A stretch of 64,000 nucleotides of DNA from an uncultured bacterium (GTDB taxonomy: Bacteria; Bacteroidota; Bacteroidia; Bacteroidales; Bacteroidaceae), in assembly GCA_905215555.1 (NCBI GenBank), contig CAJMQU010000001.1, forward strand, positions 124,001 to 188,000, given 5' to 3'. The notes under the pieces were generated by a model. The model was not told the DNA's origin and searched no databases. It saw only the letters and a list, made by a program, of their open reading frames with translations. Every line of letters starts with the position of its first letter. Position 1 is the stretch's first letter. The position numbers and the translations under genes are program-made. This document shows, in pieces, positions 54,712 through 62,591 of the stretch.

Positions 54712-55024
54712 ACCCAGCATTCTTTTAAGAGGAACATTTAAACAGCCCCTTACATTATTGAAAAATCAGCTGTCCCATTAAATGATTTGAATGATATCAG
54801 CTTCACAGGAAGGATAATTATTTGCAATATTATATCAGTTTGCTGTCGTTATTATCTCATTTTCATTTTTAATACATTTTTGATAGGATTATGAAATAAT
54901 ATTTATCTTCATTCAAGAATGAATATCTTTTCTTTGTAACCGCTGAATTAGACATGTGGTATACCCATGTCTGACTCGTTTCATATAACATTAAGTATCA
55001 ATTGAGAAACGAATCGAAGTAACT
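54712..55024 (+). other. AT-rich leader with a palindromic candidate operator
   Basis: No open frame of useful length is seen. The notable parts are ATTCAAGAATGAAT near 54911-54924 and the imperfect palindrome at 54950-54972. Confidence 0.5.
54950..54972. promoter_or_regulatory. 23-bp palindrome, candidate operator
   Basis: AGACATG at one end and CATGTCT at the other enclose a central GGTATACC. It lies 53 bp before the 51-residue lipoprotein gene, so a dimeric regulator could bind here. Confidence 0.45.
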
Positions 55025-55180
55025 ATGAAAACACTAAAGTTATCGGCTTGTATAATGCTGACAGCATTATCTGCCTGTGCTGATATTGATGATAGCGTGG
55101 ATATGACGGAGGTGACTACCGGTGCCAACCTCAGTGTTGTAAAGATGAATGATGCGGTGGGCAGGAACGTAAAGGAATAG
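55025..55180 (+). CDS. 51-residue lipoprotein
   Basis: A short complete frame (ATG 55025, TAG 55178-55180). The first half is a lipoprotein signal: MKTLKLSACIMLTALSAC, with the lipidated Cys at residue 18. The mature part is about 34 residues, acidic (ADIDDSVDMTEV) and without known motif. It ends 8 bp before the ATG of the MG2/plug gene, so the two are probably one transcript. A small surface or periplasmic partner of that protein is conceivable. No homologous family comes to mind. Confidence 0.65.
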   Translation: MKTLKLSACIMLTALSACADIDDSVDMTEVTTGANLSVVKMNDAVGRNVKE

Positions 55181-55188
55181 CAGTGGGT

Positions 55189-57822
55189 ATGAAACGATGT
55201 TTTTTTATATATCTTTTCCTCTCATTGGCATGGTGTACCGCTACAATGGCGCAAGACTTGAAACAGAAAGTCCGCGATTATTTCTTGCTCCACACAGCCT
55301 ATCCGCAAGAGAAACTATATCTGCATCTTGATAAACCGTATTATGCCGCCGGTGAAAGAATTTATTGGAGAGGCTGGCTAGTAGATGCAGTGTTACACAC
55401 TCCGCAGACAAAAAGCAATTTTATTTATGTCGAACTGATAGACTGTGATGATAAGGTAATTAGTAGATATAAGGTAAGAAGAGAGCAGGGAGGCTTTCAT
55501 GGAAATATTCTGTTGCCGGCTGACATACCAGCAGGAGAATATTACATGAGAGCATTTACACAGTGGATGCTGAATGCCGGTGAAGATTACTTCTACACCC
55601 GTCGGTTGCGCATCGGCAATGCGTTGGACAGAAGCATACAGTCTGCCATTCGGTACGAAGATTCGCCCAAAGAAGGATATTGCACAGTTGTGATCAGTTT
55701 TATGGACGAAACCGGTAAACCCTTATCCGATATTCAAGTACAGAGTTGGCTGACAATACGAAAGAAAAAGTTTGAGCGCTATTCACGCCGCACCAATGCA
55801 CATGGTGAAATTAGCTTTACCATTCCGATCGCTGAAAAGCAAGATCGTGAGCGAGCCATAGAAATCACCTTCAAAGAGGCCGCTTACAATTATGACAAAG
55901 TATTTCATGTACCTTTATTGGGAGACCGACAGAAAGATTTTGCCCTGAGTTTTTTTCCTGAAGGAGGTGATTTGCTGAACGGTTGCTGGCAGCGCGTGGC
56001 TTTCAAAGCACAGAAAAAAGACGGAAGCAGTTGTGAGTTGCAGGGCGTATTGATAAACGAAACAGGAGATACAATCACCACTATCCGAACGGAACACGAC
56101 GGCATGGGGGTCTTTACGTTTCTTCCCGTTCGCGGACAAAAGTATAAAGTGAAAGCCTCACAAGACAATGTTTTCTTTCGTGAATTTACATTGCCTGAAG
56201 TACAAACGAAAAGACAGCAACTGAGTGTCACCCATCGCAAGGGTAGCATACAATACCATGTCCTACAACCTTCGGACAATCAACAGCAAGATACGTTATA
56301 CCTCGTAGGACATACACGTGGACAGTTGGCACTTTTCCTACCCTTACCACCGGGACACCAGTCTGGACGTTTTCGCGAAACTGAATTGCCGGCAGGAATA
56401 ACGGAACTGTTACTGACTGACCGGCAAGGTATAGTGTTGAGCAGACGTTTGGTTTTCGTACTTCCCGATGAACTGGTAAAACTAGAAATGGCTCCGTTGC
56501 CCTCTTTACCGGAAAGACGTAAATTGATTGAACTCCCGCTTCGCCTGACCGATACACAAGGAGTTCCCCTACAAGGTATATTTTCTGCCAGCCTGACTGC
56601 GCGGAATTTGATTACCCCAGATACCTTGGCCGGAAACATCTGTTCGGAACTTCTGCTGACATCCGATTTGAAAGGGTACGTTGAGAATCCCGGATATTAT
56701 TTTTTAAAGAAGAATATCCGAACAGAATATCACACGGATTTGCTAATGCTGACACACGGCTGGACGCGCTTCCGCCATGATAAAATAACAGAGTTACCTG
56801 CCATCCGCATTGATTATTATATGGAAGGCGGACAGACGATTTCCGGAAAAGCATTTACGATGATGGGCGGCAAAGCCAAGCATTGTCCTGTGGTGCTGAT
56901 GGCACCTTCACAAGGAATCTCTGCCACTACCTATACAGATGATGAAGGCAATTTCATTTTCGACGGTATCGAATTTCAGGATACACTCACTTTCGTGGCT
57001 CAGGCAAGAAATAAAAACGGATTGGCCACAGTGTTCCTGCGTATAGATTCATTACCCTATCTCCAACCTCACAATCCGTATCCACTCATGATGGAAGGAA
57101 ACGAACAATTCCGACAATACGACAATATGATTCGCGAAGCTTATCTGAACGAAGGCGGCATGCAGGTAATTCGATTGAACGAGGTGACAATCACCGCCTC
57201 AAAACGTGAAGTCGGAACATTCTCCAGCATCTATGGCGGATTGTCCGACTATCGGGCCACAGGCGAGGAACTAAGGCGCTTCGGAGGTTCTACGGGATTC
57301 GATATATTGATACGTGTCCCCGGCGTCAGGGTGTCTGGCAATCATATTACACTGTCCGGACAGACAACTTCCCCGCTCTTTCTGATCGACGAGATGCGTT
57401 TTGAGGAAGAAGATGCCATAGAAGCACTCCGGGGACTAGATGCCAATGATATTAAGTCTATTGAAATTGTTAAAAGCGTATCATCCGCTTTTCTGGGACC
57501 GGAAGCAGCGGCCGGAGCCATCCTTATCATGCTGAGCGAAGGAACTGAAATGAAAGCGAAAGCATCTCCCGGACTGACAGTATTCACTACGCAGGGATAT
57601 AATAAATCAGTTGAATTTTATCATCCGGTATATGAAACACCCGAACAGCATAACAATGCGAAAAATGATATCAGAAGTACTATCTATTGGAACCCGATGT
57701 TACATACTGATGCCGATGGGAAAGCAGTTATCCGATTCTATACTCCGGACAATCCAGTGACGCCACATCTCATCATCGAAGGGATTACGGAGGGAGGATA
57801 CCCCATTCGGTTTGAAAAATAG
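55189..57822 (+). CDS. MG2-domain protein with TonB plug domain but no barrel
   Basis: The ATG at 55189 (877 residues) gives a good signal peptide (MKRCFFIYLFLSLAWC...MAQ). The in-frame GTG at 55183 is less likely. Residues about 35-130 are an alpha-2-macroglobulin MG2-like domain (KLYLHLDKPYYAAGERIYWRGWLVD). More beta-sandwich domains follow, then a carboxypeptidase-D-like domain (about 540-610, ISGKAFTMMGGKAKHCPVVL). At about 664-784 is a TonB-receptor plug (VPGVRVSGNHITLSGQTTSPLFLIDEM, then IKSIEIVKSVSSAFLGPEAAAGAILI). The C-terminus has another small beta domain, not a 22-strand barrel. Such proteins are widespread in Bacteroidetes without known function. It is not a transporter in the SusC sense. 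Confidence 0.78.
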   Translation: MKRCFFIYLFLSLAWCTATMAQDLKQKVRDYFLLHTAYPQEKLYLHLDKPYYAAGERIYWRGWLVDAVLHTPQTKSNFIYVELIDCDDKVISRYKVRREQGGFHGNILLPADIPAGEYYMRAFTQWMLNAGEDYFYTRRLRIGNALDRSIQSAIRYEDSPKEGYCTVVISFMDETGKPLSDIQVQSWLTIRKKKFERYSRRTNAHGEISFTIPIAEKQDRERAIEITFKEAAYNYDKVFHVPLLGDRQKDFALSFFPEGGDLLNGCWQRVAFKAQKKDGSSCELQGVLINETGDTITTIRTEHDGMGVFTFLPVRGQKYKVKASQDNVFFREFTLPEVQTKRQQLSVTHRKGSIQYHVLQPSDNQQQDTLYLVGHTRGQLALFLPLPPGHQSGRFRETELPAGITELLLTDRQGIVLSRRLVFVLPDELVKLEMAPLPSLPERRKLIELPLRLTDTQGVPLQGIFSASLTARNLITPDTLAGNICSELLLTSDLKGYVENPGYYFLKKNIRTEYHTDLLMLTHGWTRFRHDKITELPAIRIDYYMEGGQTISGKAFTMMGGKAKHCPVVLMAPSQGISATTYTDDEGNFIFDGIEFQDTLTFVAQARNKNGLATVFLRIDSLPYLQPHNPYPLMMEGNEQFRQYDNMIREAYLNEGGMQVIRLNEVTITASKREVGTFSSIYGGLSDYRATGEELRRFGGSTGFDILIRVPGVRVSGNHITLSGQTTSPLFLIDEMRFEEEDAIEALRGLDANDIKSIEIVKSVSSAFLGPEAAAGAILIMLSEGTEMKAKASPGLTVFTTQGYNKSVEFYHPVYETPEQHNNAKNDIRSTIYWNPMLHTDADGKAVIRFYTPDNPVTPHLIIEGITEGGYPIRFEK

Positions 57823-57858
57823 AAAAACAAACAAAGTCTCACTAATAAGAAATACACA

Positions 57859-59847
57859 ATGAAAAGACATGAGTTGAATCTGAAAGGAATAACCGCTTTA
57901 TTAGCCTTTTTCCTTAATTTTAGTGCTATCGCTCAGGAGCAGGTAGTAAATTTAGCTTTAAACAAGTCCTATTCCGCCAGTTCCGTATGGGGCGGAAGTT
58001 ATGCGGCGGAGAAAGCTTTTGATGGAAATGCATCCACCCGTTGGTCAGCAGCGAGGGATCAGAAAGAAAACCAGTGGATACAGGTAGATTTCGGCACTTC
58101 GATGGAGTTTGACCGGATAGTGATAAAAGAATATGATACCCGTATTTCCGTCTATCAGGTTCTCGTTTCCGATGACGAACAGAAATGGCACGTAGTGGTT
58201 GAGGGAACGAAGGTGGATTCTGACGAAGTACTGGAACTGCCGGCACCTCAAAACAAACGTTATTTACGTTTCAATATCGTTTCTGCCTTGAAAGAGCCCA
58301 GCATTTACGAAATAGGTATCTACAACAAGATAGCCGAAGTGCCAAAGCCCGTGGAAGGTGAAGCCATGTATTTCGAGAATCCCAGAGGTCCGCTGACAAA
58401 ATCGGAAGTGGATTATTTCAAAGCTTTCGTTTCCAAACCAAACAAATTTCCACTACCCGTCTCCAACATAAGCAACCAGTTGGTATATGGTAAACAAGGT
58501 ATTGGGGCGGAAGCGTTGGCATGGATGTACAAGACTACCGGCGACCGGGAGATTTTGGATCTCCTGATCAAACATTGTGATTATATGCTCTATTGCCGGA
58601 ATGACCAGCCCGGTGGAGAACAGAGACTGATATGGACCGGACGCATAGAGAAGTGCTGGCCCAACAAGAGCAAAGATGAAGAAGAAAAACTAGTGCAATA
58701 TTCTGCATCGGAAAATGGCGACATTCTAGGACACATCTATTTCTGCGCCTATCTGATTCTGCTCACTCCCGACTTACTGTACCAGCAAGCTCCTGTCAGC
58801 GATAAGGCTGACGCCATAGACTTCGGCACTACTTATCGCGACCGTGCAATGAAGTATATCCAAATGTGTGATGAAGTGATGGACGAATTTTATGTGCCAC
58901 GTTTCGTTACAGACACCTACACAATCAACTGGCCTGACTGTGAAGAGTGGAACTGGCTTGGGCAGGCCAAAGGATACCGTTTTCCCGTCAACCAGCAGGC
59001 TATGGCATTGAATGCTTTTCACAAAGCCCTTGAATGTTATGGTGTACTGGGCATAAAACAAGAGAAGCAGGAGTTGTACAAGAAAGTGGTTCAAACTTCC
59101 ATTGACGGACAGGCGGAATCGCTGGAAACGATAGAAGTCACCGTAAACGGAGAAACCCAAGAATGTTGTCGCTGGTACTATCACATGTCCGGAACGAATG
59201 TGGAAGATTTCGACCATGCTTCTTATGCCATGCTACAATATTATAAAGCCTACGAAAGCAATTTATTTGAAAACGTAACACTCGACAAAATGCATCGGTT
59301 TATTAATACGGTGAAATACATCATGTGGGATGAAGAGTCCCGCACAGTATCTGATCATGTGGACGGTCGTGAAACTGACTTGTCAAAAAGAAGGAACAAC
59401 ACACTGCCGGGATGGATACAAATGTCCTATTTCGATCCTGACTTCTGGGAGTATAATTTGAAAATGCGTGGAAATGTTGCAGGAGACGTAGGACGTATGG
59501 GACATTTCCTATATATGAAAAGTCGCCTTTTCGGTTGTGCGGACGATCTGGACGCCCGTCCTATCAACATTACGCAATATGGCGGTAATGATCCGACCTC
59601 TATTGAGCAACCTTTGTTTGAAAAGAAAAATATTTCCGTAACAGTCTCTGTAGAGGATTTCCTGCATGTCGCTACGGCAGGGTATGAGTTGAAAAACATA
59701 CGTATTCTTGATCTTGGAGGGCGTGTCCTGCTGAACCGACCTTATGAAGAAAACATTTCCGTTTCCCATTTAGCACATGGCATTTATATCTTGCTGCTGG
59801 AGACAACAGACGGACAAGTATGCGCACTAAAAATAGCGAAGAAATAA
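57859..59847 (+). CDS. F5/8 type C (CBM32-like) protein with alpha-helical catalytic-type domain and Por-like C-terminus
   Basis: A 662-residue exported protein (signal peptide ending AIAQ). Residues about 30-155 are a discoidin/F5_8 type C domain (AEKAFDGNASTRWSA, WIQVDFGTSMEFDRIVIKEY). Residues 175-560 are mostly helical with repeating aromatic turns (GAEALAWMYKTTGDREILDLLIKHCDYMLY, NGDILGHIYFCAYLILL, CRWYYHMSGTNVEDFDHASYAML), suggesting an (alpha/alpha) toroid such as those of lyases or glycosidases. The last 75 residues (IRILDLGGRVLLNRPY...HGIYILLLETTDG) look like a type IX-secretion sorting domain. The substrate is unknown. It follows the MG2/plug gene by 36 bp and ends at the hairpin at 60020. 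Confidence 0.72.
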   Translation: MKRHELNLKGITALLAFFLNFSAIAQEQVVNLALNKSYSASSVWGGSYAAEKAFDGNASTRWSAARDQKENQWIQVDFGTSMEFDRIVIKEYDTRISVYQVLVSDDEQKWHVVVEGTKVDSDEVLELPAPQNKRYLRFNIVSALKEPSIYEIGIYNKIAEVPKPVEGEAMYFENPRGPLTKSEVDYFKAFVSKPNKFPLPVSNISNQLVYGKQGIGAEALAWMYKTTGDREILDLLIKHCDYMLYCRNDQPGGEQRLIWTGRIEKCWPNKSKDEEEKLVQYSASENGDILGHIYFCAYLILLTPDLLYQQAPVSDKADAIDFGTTYRDRAMKYIQMCDEVMDEFYVPRFVTDTYTINWPDCEEWNWLGQAKGYRFPVNQQAMALNAFHKALECYGVLGIKQEKQELYKKVVQTSIDGQAESLETIEVTVNGETQECCRWYYHMSGTNVEDFDHASYAMLQYYKAYESNLFENVTLDKMHRFINTVKYIMWDEESRTVSDHVDGRETDLSKRRNNTLPGWIQMSYFDPDFWEYNLKMRGNVAGDVGRMGHFLYMKSRLFGCADDLDARPINITQYGGNDPTSIEQPLFEKKNISVTVSVEDFLHVATAGYELKNIRILDLGGRVLLNRPYEENISVSHLAHGIYILLLETTDGQVCALKIAKK

Positions 59848-60019
59848 CACCTGAATATCCCAATTACCAAAGGACAAAGAACTTTTAGTAATCTCTTTTA
59901 AGCGCAGGTTTCGCAGATTCTACGGATTATTTCATTTTTTATTCCGTCTCCCCACGAAATCAGCGCTTAAAATTTATCATTATAATAGGGATAACTTAAA
60001 ATAGGAATAGAAACCTAAA

Positions 60020-60069
60020 AAATGCGGGAAGGACAGAGAATCATTCGATTCTCCGCGCTTCCCGCATTT
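60020..60069. terminator. Long bidirectional hairpin terminator
   Basis: AAATGCGGGAAG (60020-60031) pairs exactly with CTTCCCGCATTT (60058-60069). Inside, GAGAATC (60036-60042) pairs exactly with GATTCTC (60047-60053). It lies between convergent genes. Confidence 0.8.
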
Positions 60070-60106
60070 CAGTCTGAAGTATTACTGAGTTTCCTGTTTA
60101 GCCTTC

Positions 60107-61402
60107 TTATTCGATGAATTGAGGAGTAAAACGGAAATCAGAAGTATTATGTCTTGTGGTTGTGAAGTCGGTACCTGTATAATCTTTCGGTCCCGGCACA
60201 AAGACCGCATGATGCAAAATATACTTCACTCGCTCAGCCTGTTCTGCAGTGAACACATTAGCATCCGAAATAGCATAATCCATGATATTGGTAGAACGGA
60301 ATTTCTCACCTGTCTTACTGTTGGTACGCATCACATATTCCTTATAGCCATCAGAGGTTATCTTAGTGATGTTTCCATAATATGTCAGATAGTTCGTCAG
60401 TTTGACGTCATATTGATACTTGTTGTAAGGTGGAGTATCCGTGCAATAATCAGAGTCCTCATTACTATTTGTATTGCCATTCAGCAACTGGTTAAAAGCA
60501 TGATACAATCCCAGGAAATGTCCTAGCTCATGAGAGAGTGTTGCAACAACATTCGACATTGAATAATCACTTGTACCTTTCGGAATATCGTAAATATACT
60601 TATTATTGATACTCACACATTGTGGATAAGGGTTCTCATTCAAGTTGGCTCCCTTCTTCACCTGGCTGATGCCATCCATCTCGAAAGGCTCGGGCAACCA
60701 TGGGAATTGAGCAATGCCAAGCACCAGATCATCAGAGAAATTATATAAAACCACATTGATATATTTACTTGGATCCCACAATATATTCTTATACTTTTTA
60801 TCGCCGCTACCCATAAATGCAGAAGGATCCATTGTTGTGTATTGCCACTTTTCGCGGCTGACTCCCGGTTCTTCCAGCTTATTACCCTCCGGATCTTCCG
60901 TAGCCATCACAAAATCAAAGTTCATGGCAGCACCGCAATTATCGTAGTACTCGTTCACACTATCCAATATCTTCTGTAAATGTCCTTTTTCCACATTGTG
61001 GAACTTATTGTTTTCATTCCAATAAAGAACATGGAAAACCACAGGCAACTTATAGAAATGATTTTCACTGAAAGCATAAGCATCCTGTTTAATCGTCACC
61101 TTCTGTGAAAGGTTTTCGGCATTGGTCAGCGTAACGTCTGCCGAACGACTGTCCTGTCCCAGATTTTCATTTACCTTCAACACCAGTTTGTCTTGTGTTG
61201 CCGAACTTTCCGCAACTACCCATGACGGTGCAGCAGAAATAGTCCATGCACTGGTACTTGCCACTTCTATAGTATACTCTCCTCCTTCTGCAGTAGCCGC
61301 CAATTCCGATTTCTGTAAAGTTAGGACAGGATCTTCATCATCTTCCGAACAGCCGCTGAATAATACAACTGCCAACAGTAAAAATAAATATTTCAATTTC
61401 AT
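60107..61402 (-). CDS. Zinc metalloproteinase lipoprotein with BACON domain
   Basis: A 431-residue lipoprotein (lipobox LFSGC near residue 18). Residues about 27-112 form a BACON domain (ELAATAEGGEYTIEVASTSAWTISAAPSW), often a carbohydrate- or surface-binding module. The peptidase domain has the metzincin motif HELGHFLGLYH near 289-299. Gut Bacteroides encode a known family of such zinc lipoproteins. The chain continues with a DYCTDTPPYN and NIMDYA segment, the latter a possible Met-turn. Location at the cell surface is expected. The target protein is unknown. It is the last of three minus-strand genes, 15 bp after the Omp28-like gene. Confidence 0.87.
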   Translation of the reverse strand: MKLKYLFLLLAVVLFSGCSEDDEDPVLTLQKSELAATAEGGEYTIEVASTSAWTISAAPSWVVAESSATQDKLVLKVNENLGQDSRSADVTLTNAENLSQKVTIKQDAYAFSENHFYKLPVVFHVLYWNENNKFHNVEKGHLQKILDSVNEYYDNCGAAMNFDFVMATEDPEGNKLEEPGVSREKWQYTTMDPSAFMGSGDKKYKNILWDPSKYINVVLYNFSDDLVLGIAQFPWLPEPFEMDGISQVKKGANLNENPYPQCVSINNKYIYDIPKGTSDYSMSNVVATLSHELGHFLGLYHAFNQLLNGNTNSNEDSDYCTDTPPYNKYQYDVKLTNYLTYYGNITKITSDGYKEYVMRTNSKTGEKFRSTNIMDYAISDANVFTAEQAERVKYILHHAVFVPGPKDYTGTDFTTTRHNTSDFRFTPQFIE

Positions 61403-61417
61403 TCTCTTGGTTTAATT

Positions 61418-62578
61418 TTATTTATATTCAAATTTCACTTGGCTGTTCAATCCGCAACTAACCGCATTGTCTACCGTATAGCGTGTGCCGTTTTCACTTT
61501 GAGTCACGATGAATACCACGCGGGCATTAGCCAGATTGGCCACTTCCATGTCTTTCAGATTGAACTCATAAGAGAACTTCAGCGTCTCACCGGCCTGGCA
61601 TTCTGTTTTTCCACCCAGGCTTACGCCTGACACCGGGTCGGACGAAGAAATGCAACGCAATACATTATTGTGATGTGTGAAGTCATAAGTAGCCTCCAAC
61701 GTAGGATAACTGTTCAACTGTCCGGTTGCATAAATATTATCCTCTACCATCCATGCACAGATGCGATATTTGCCGGTCTTGCCTACCTTGACCGCAGCAG
61801 TCACTTTGATGGAACCTGAAGCCTCAGTACCCGAAACAGCAGCACTGATACCGGTATTGGCTTCTGTCTTCAATAATGTCTGGGCAGTAGATTGGATGCG
61901 CGCAGCTACAGAAGAGGGAGTATCCCCTGTCCTGATATCAAGACATTCATTACTTGACCGCATATTGAAGAGCACAGCCGGCACACCCGTTATATGAAAG
62001 CCCATACTCCTTGCTACAGCAGTGCTGTATTCTGAAATCATGTCATCACCCCCCATTATAGAGTGTGCGGCCACCAATACAGTACTTTTACTCTCTTCCA
62101 ACTTGGCATACTCAGTAAGCCCGGCAATCATAAGAGGGCAATATGTGCACCCCAGGCTTGTACCCTGCACTGCCAACAAGCGGTGTTTGAATCCTTCGAA
62201 CTTGCCTGGTTGCGGGTCATCGGGCAAATCCAACATACCGCTGGTCACCATCACTACGACCGTGGACGACTTCTCATTATTATAGCTGGCGAAGAAAGAA
62301 TAGTCGCCCTGCGTCTTCGAAGAGAAGGAAGCAGAAGGCAGAAGTTCGAAACTTGAACCTTTCTTCTGGTAAATCTTAGCCTCAGCCGTGACATCCTTTT
62401 TGCCTTTCAGCACTGTAAATACGGCCTGATCCGTCCCATTATTCTCAATGTAAGCAGCCGAAGAGATTAATTGCAGTTCACCTGTCTCGCCTTCCGGTTC
62501 ATCGTCGGAGTTGCCCGAACAAGCTGTAGTAAATACCAACAGAAATGAACACAATAATAAATTCCAATATTTATTCAT
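61418..62578 (-). CDS. Omp28-like thioredoxin-fold lipoprotein
   Basis: A 386-residue lipoprotein (TTACSG near residue 20). The middle has a thioredoxin-type CTYC motif (LAVQGTSLGCTYCPLMIAGLTEYAK, about 134-158) followed by a VLVAAHS strand. This is the Omp28 layout: an N-terminal Ig-like region, thioredoxin-like domain and C-terminal beta domain. Surface or outer-membrane localisation is typical. Redox activity is possible but unshown. It lies between the outer-membrane protein gene and the metalloproteinase gene, 13-15 bp from each, so the three form one operon and probably one surface system. Confidence 0.8.
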   Translation of the reverse strand: MNKYWNLLLCSFLLVFTTACSGNSDDEPEGETGELQLISSAAYIENNGTDQAVFTVLKGKKDVTAEAKIYQKKGSSFELLPSASFSSKTQGDYSFFASYNNEKSSTVVVMVTSGMLDLPDDPQPGKFEGFKHRLLAVQGTSLGCTYCPLMIAGLTEYAKLEESKSTVLVAAHSIMGGDDMISEYSTAVARSMGFHITGVPAVLFNMRSSNECLDIRTGDTPSSVAARIQSTAQTLLKTEANTGISAAVSGTEASGSIKVTAAVKVGKTGKYRICAWMVEDNIYATGQLNSYPTLEATYDFTHHNNVLRCISSSDPVSGVSLGGKTECQAGETLKFSYEFNLKDMEVANLANARVVFIVTQSENGTRYTVDNAVSCGLNSQVKFEYK

Positions 62579-62591
62579 AAGTCTTGTTTTT

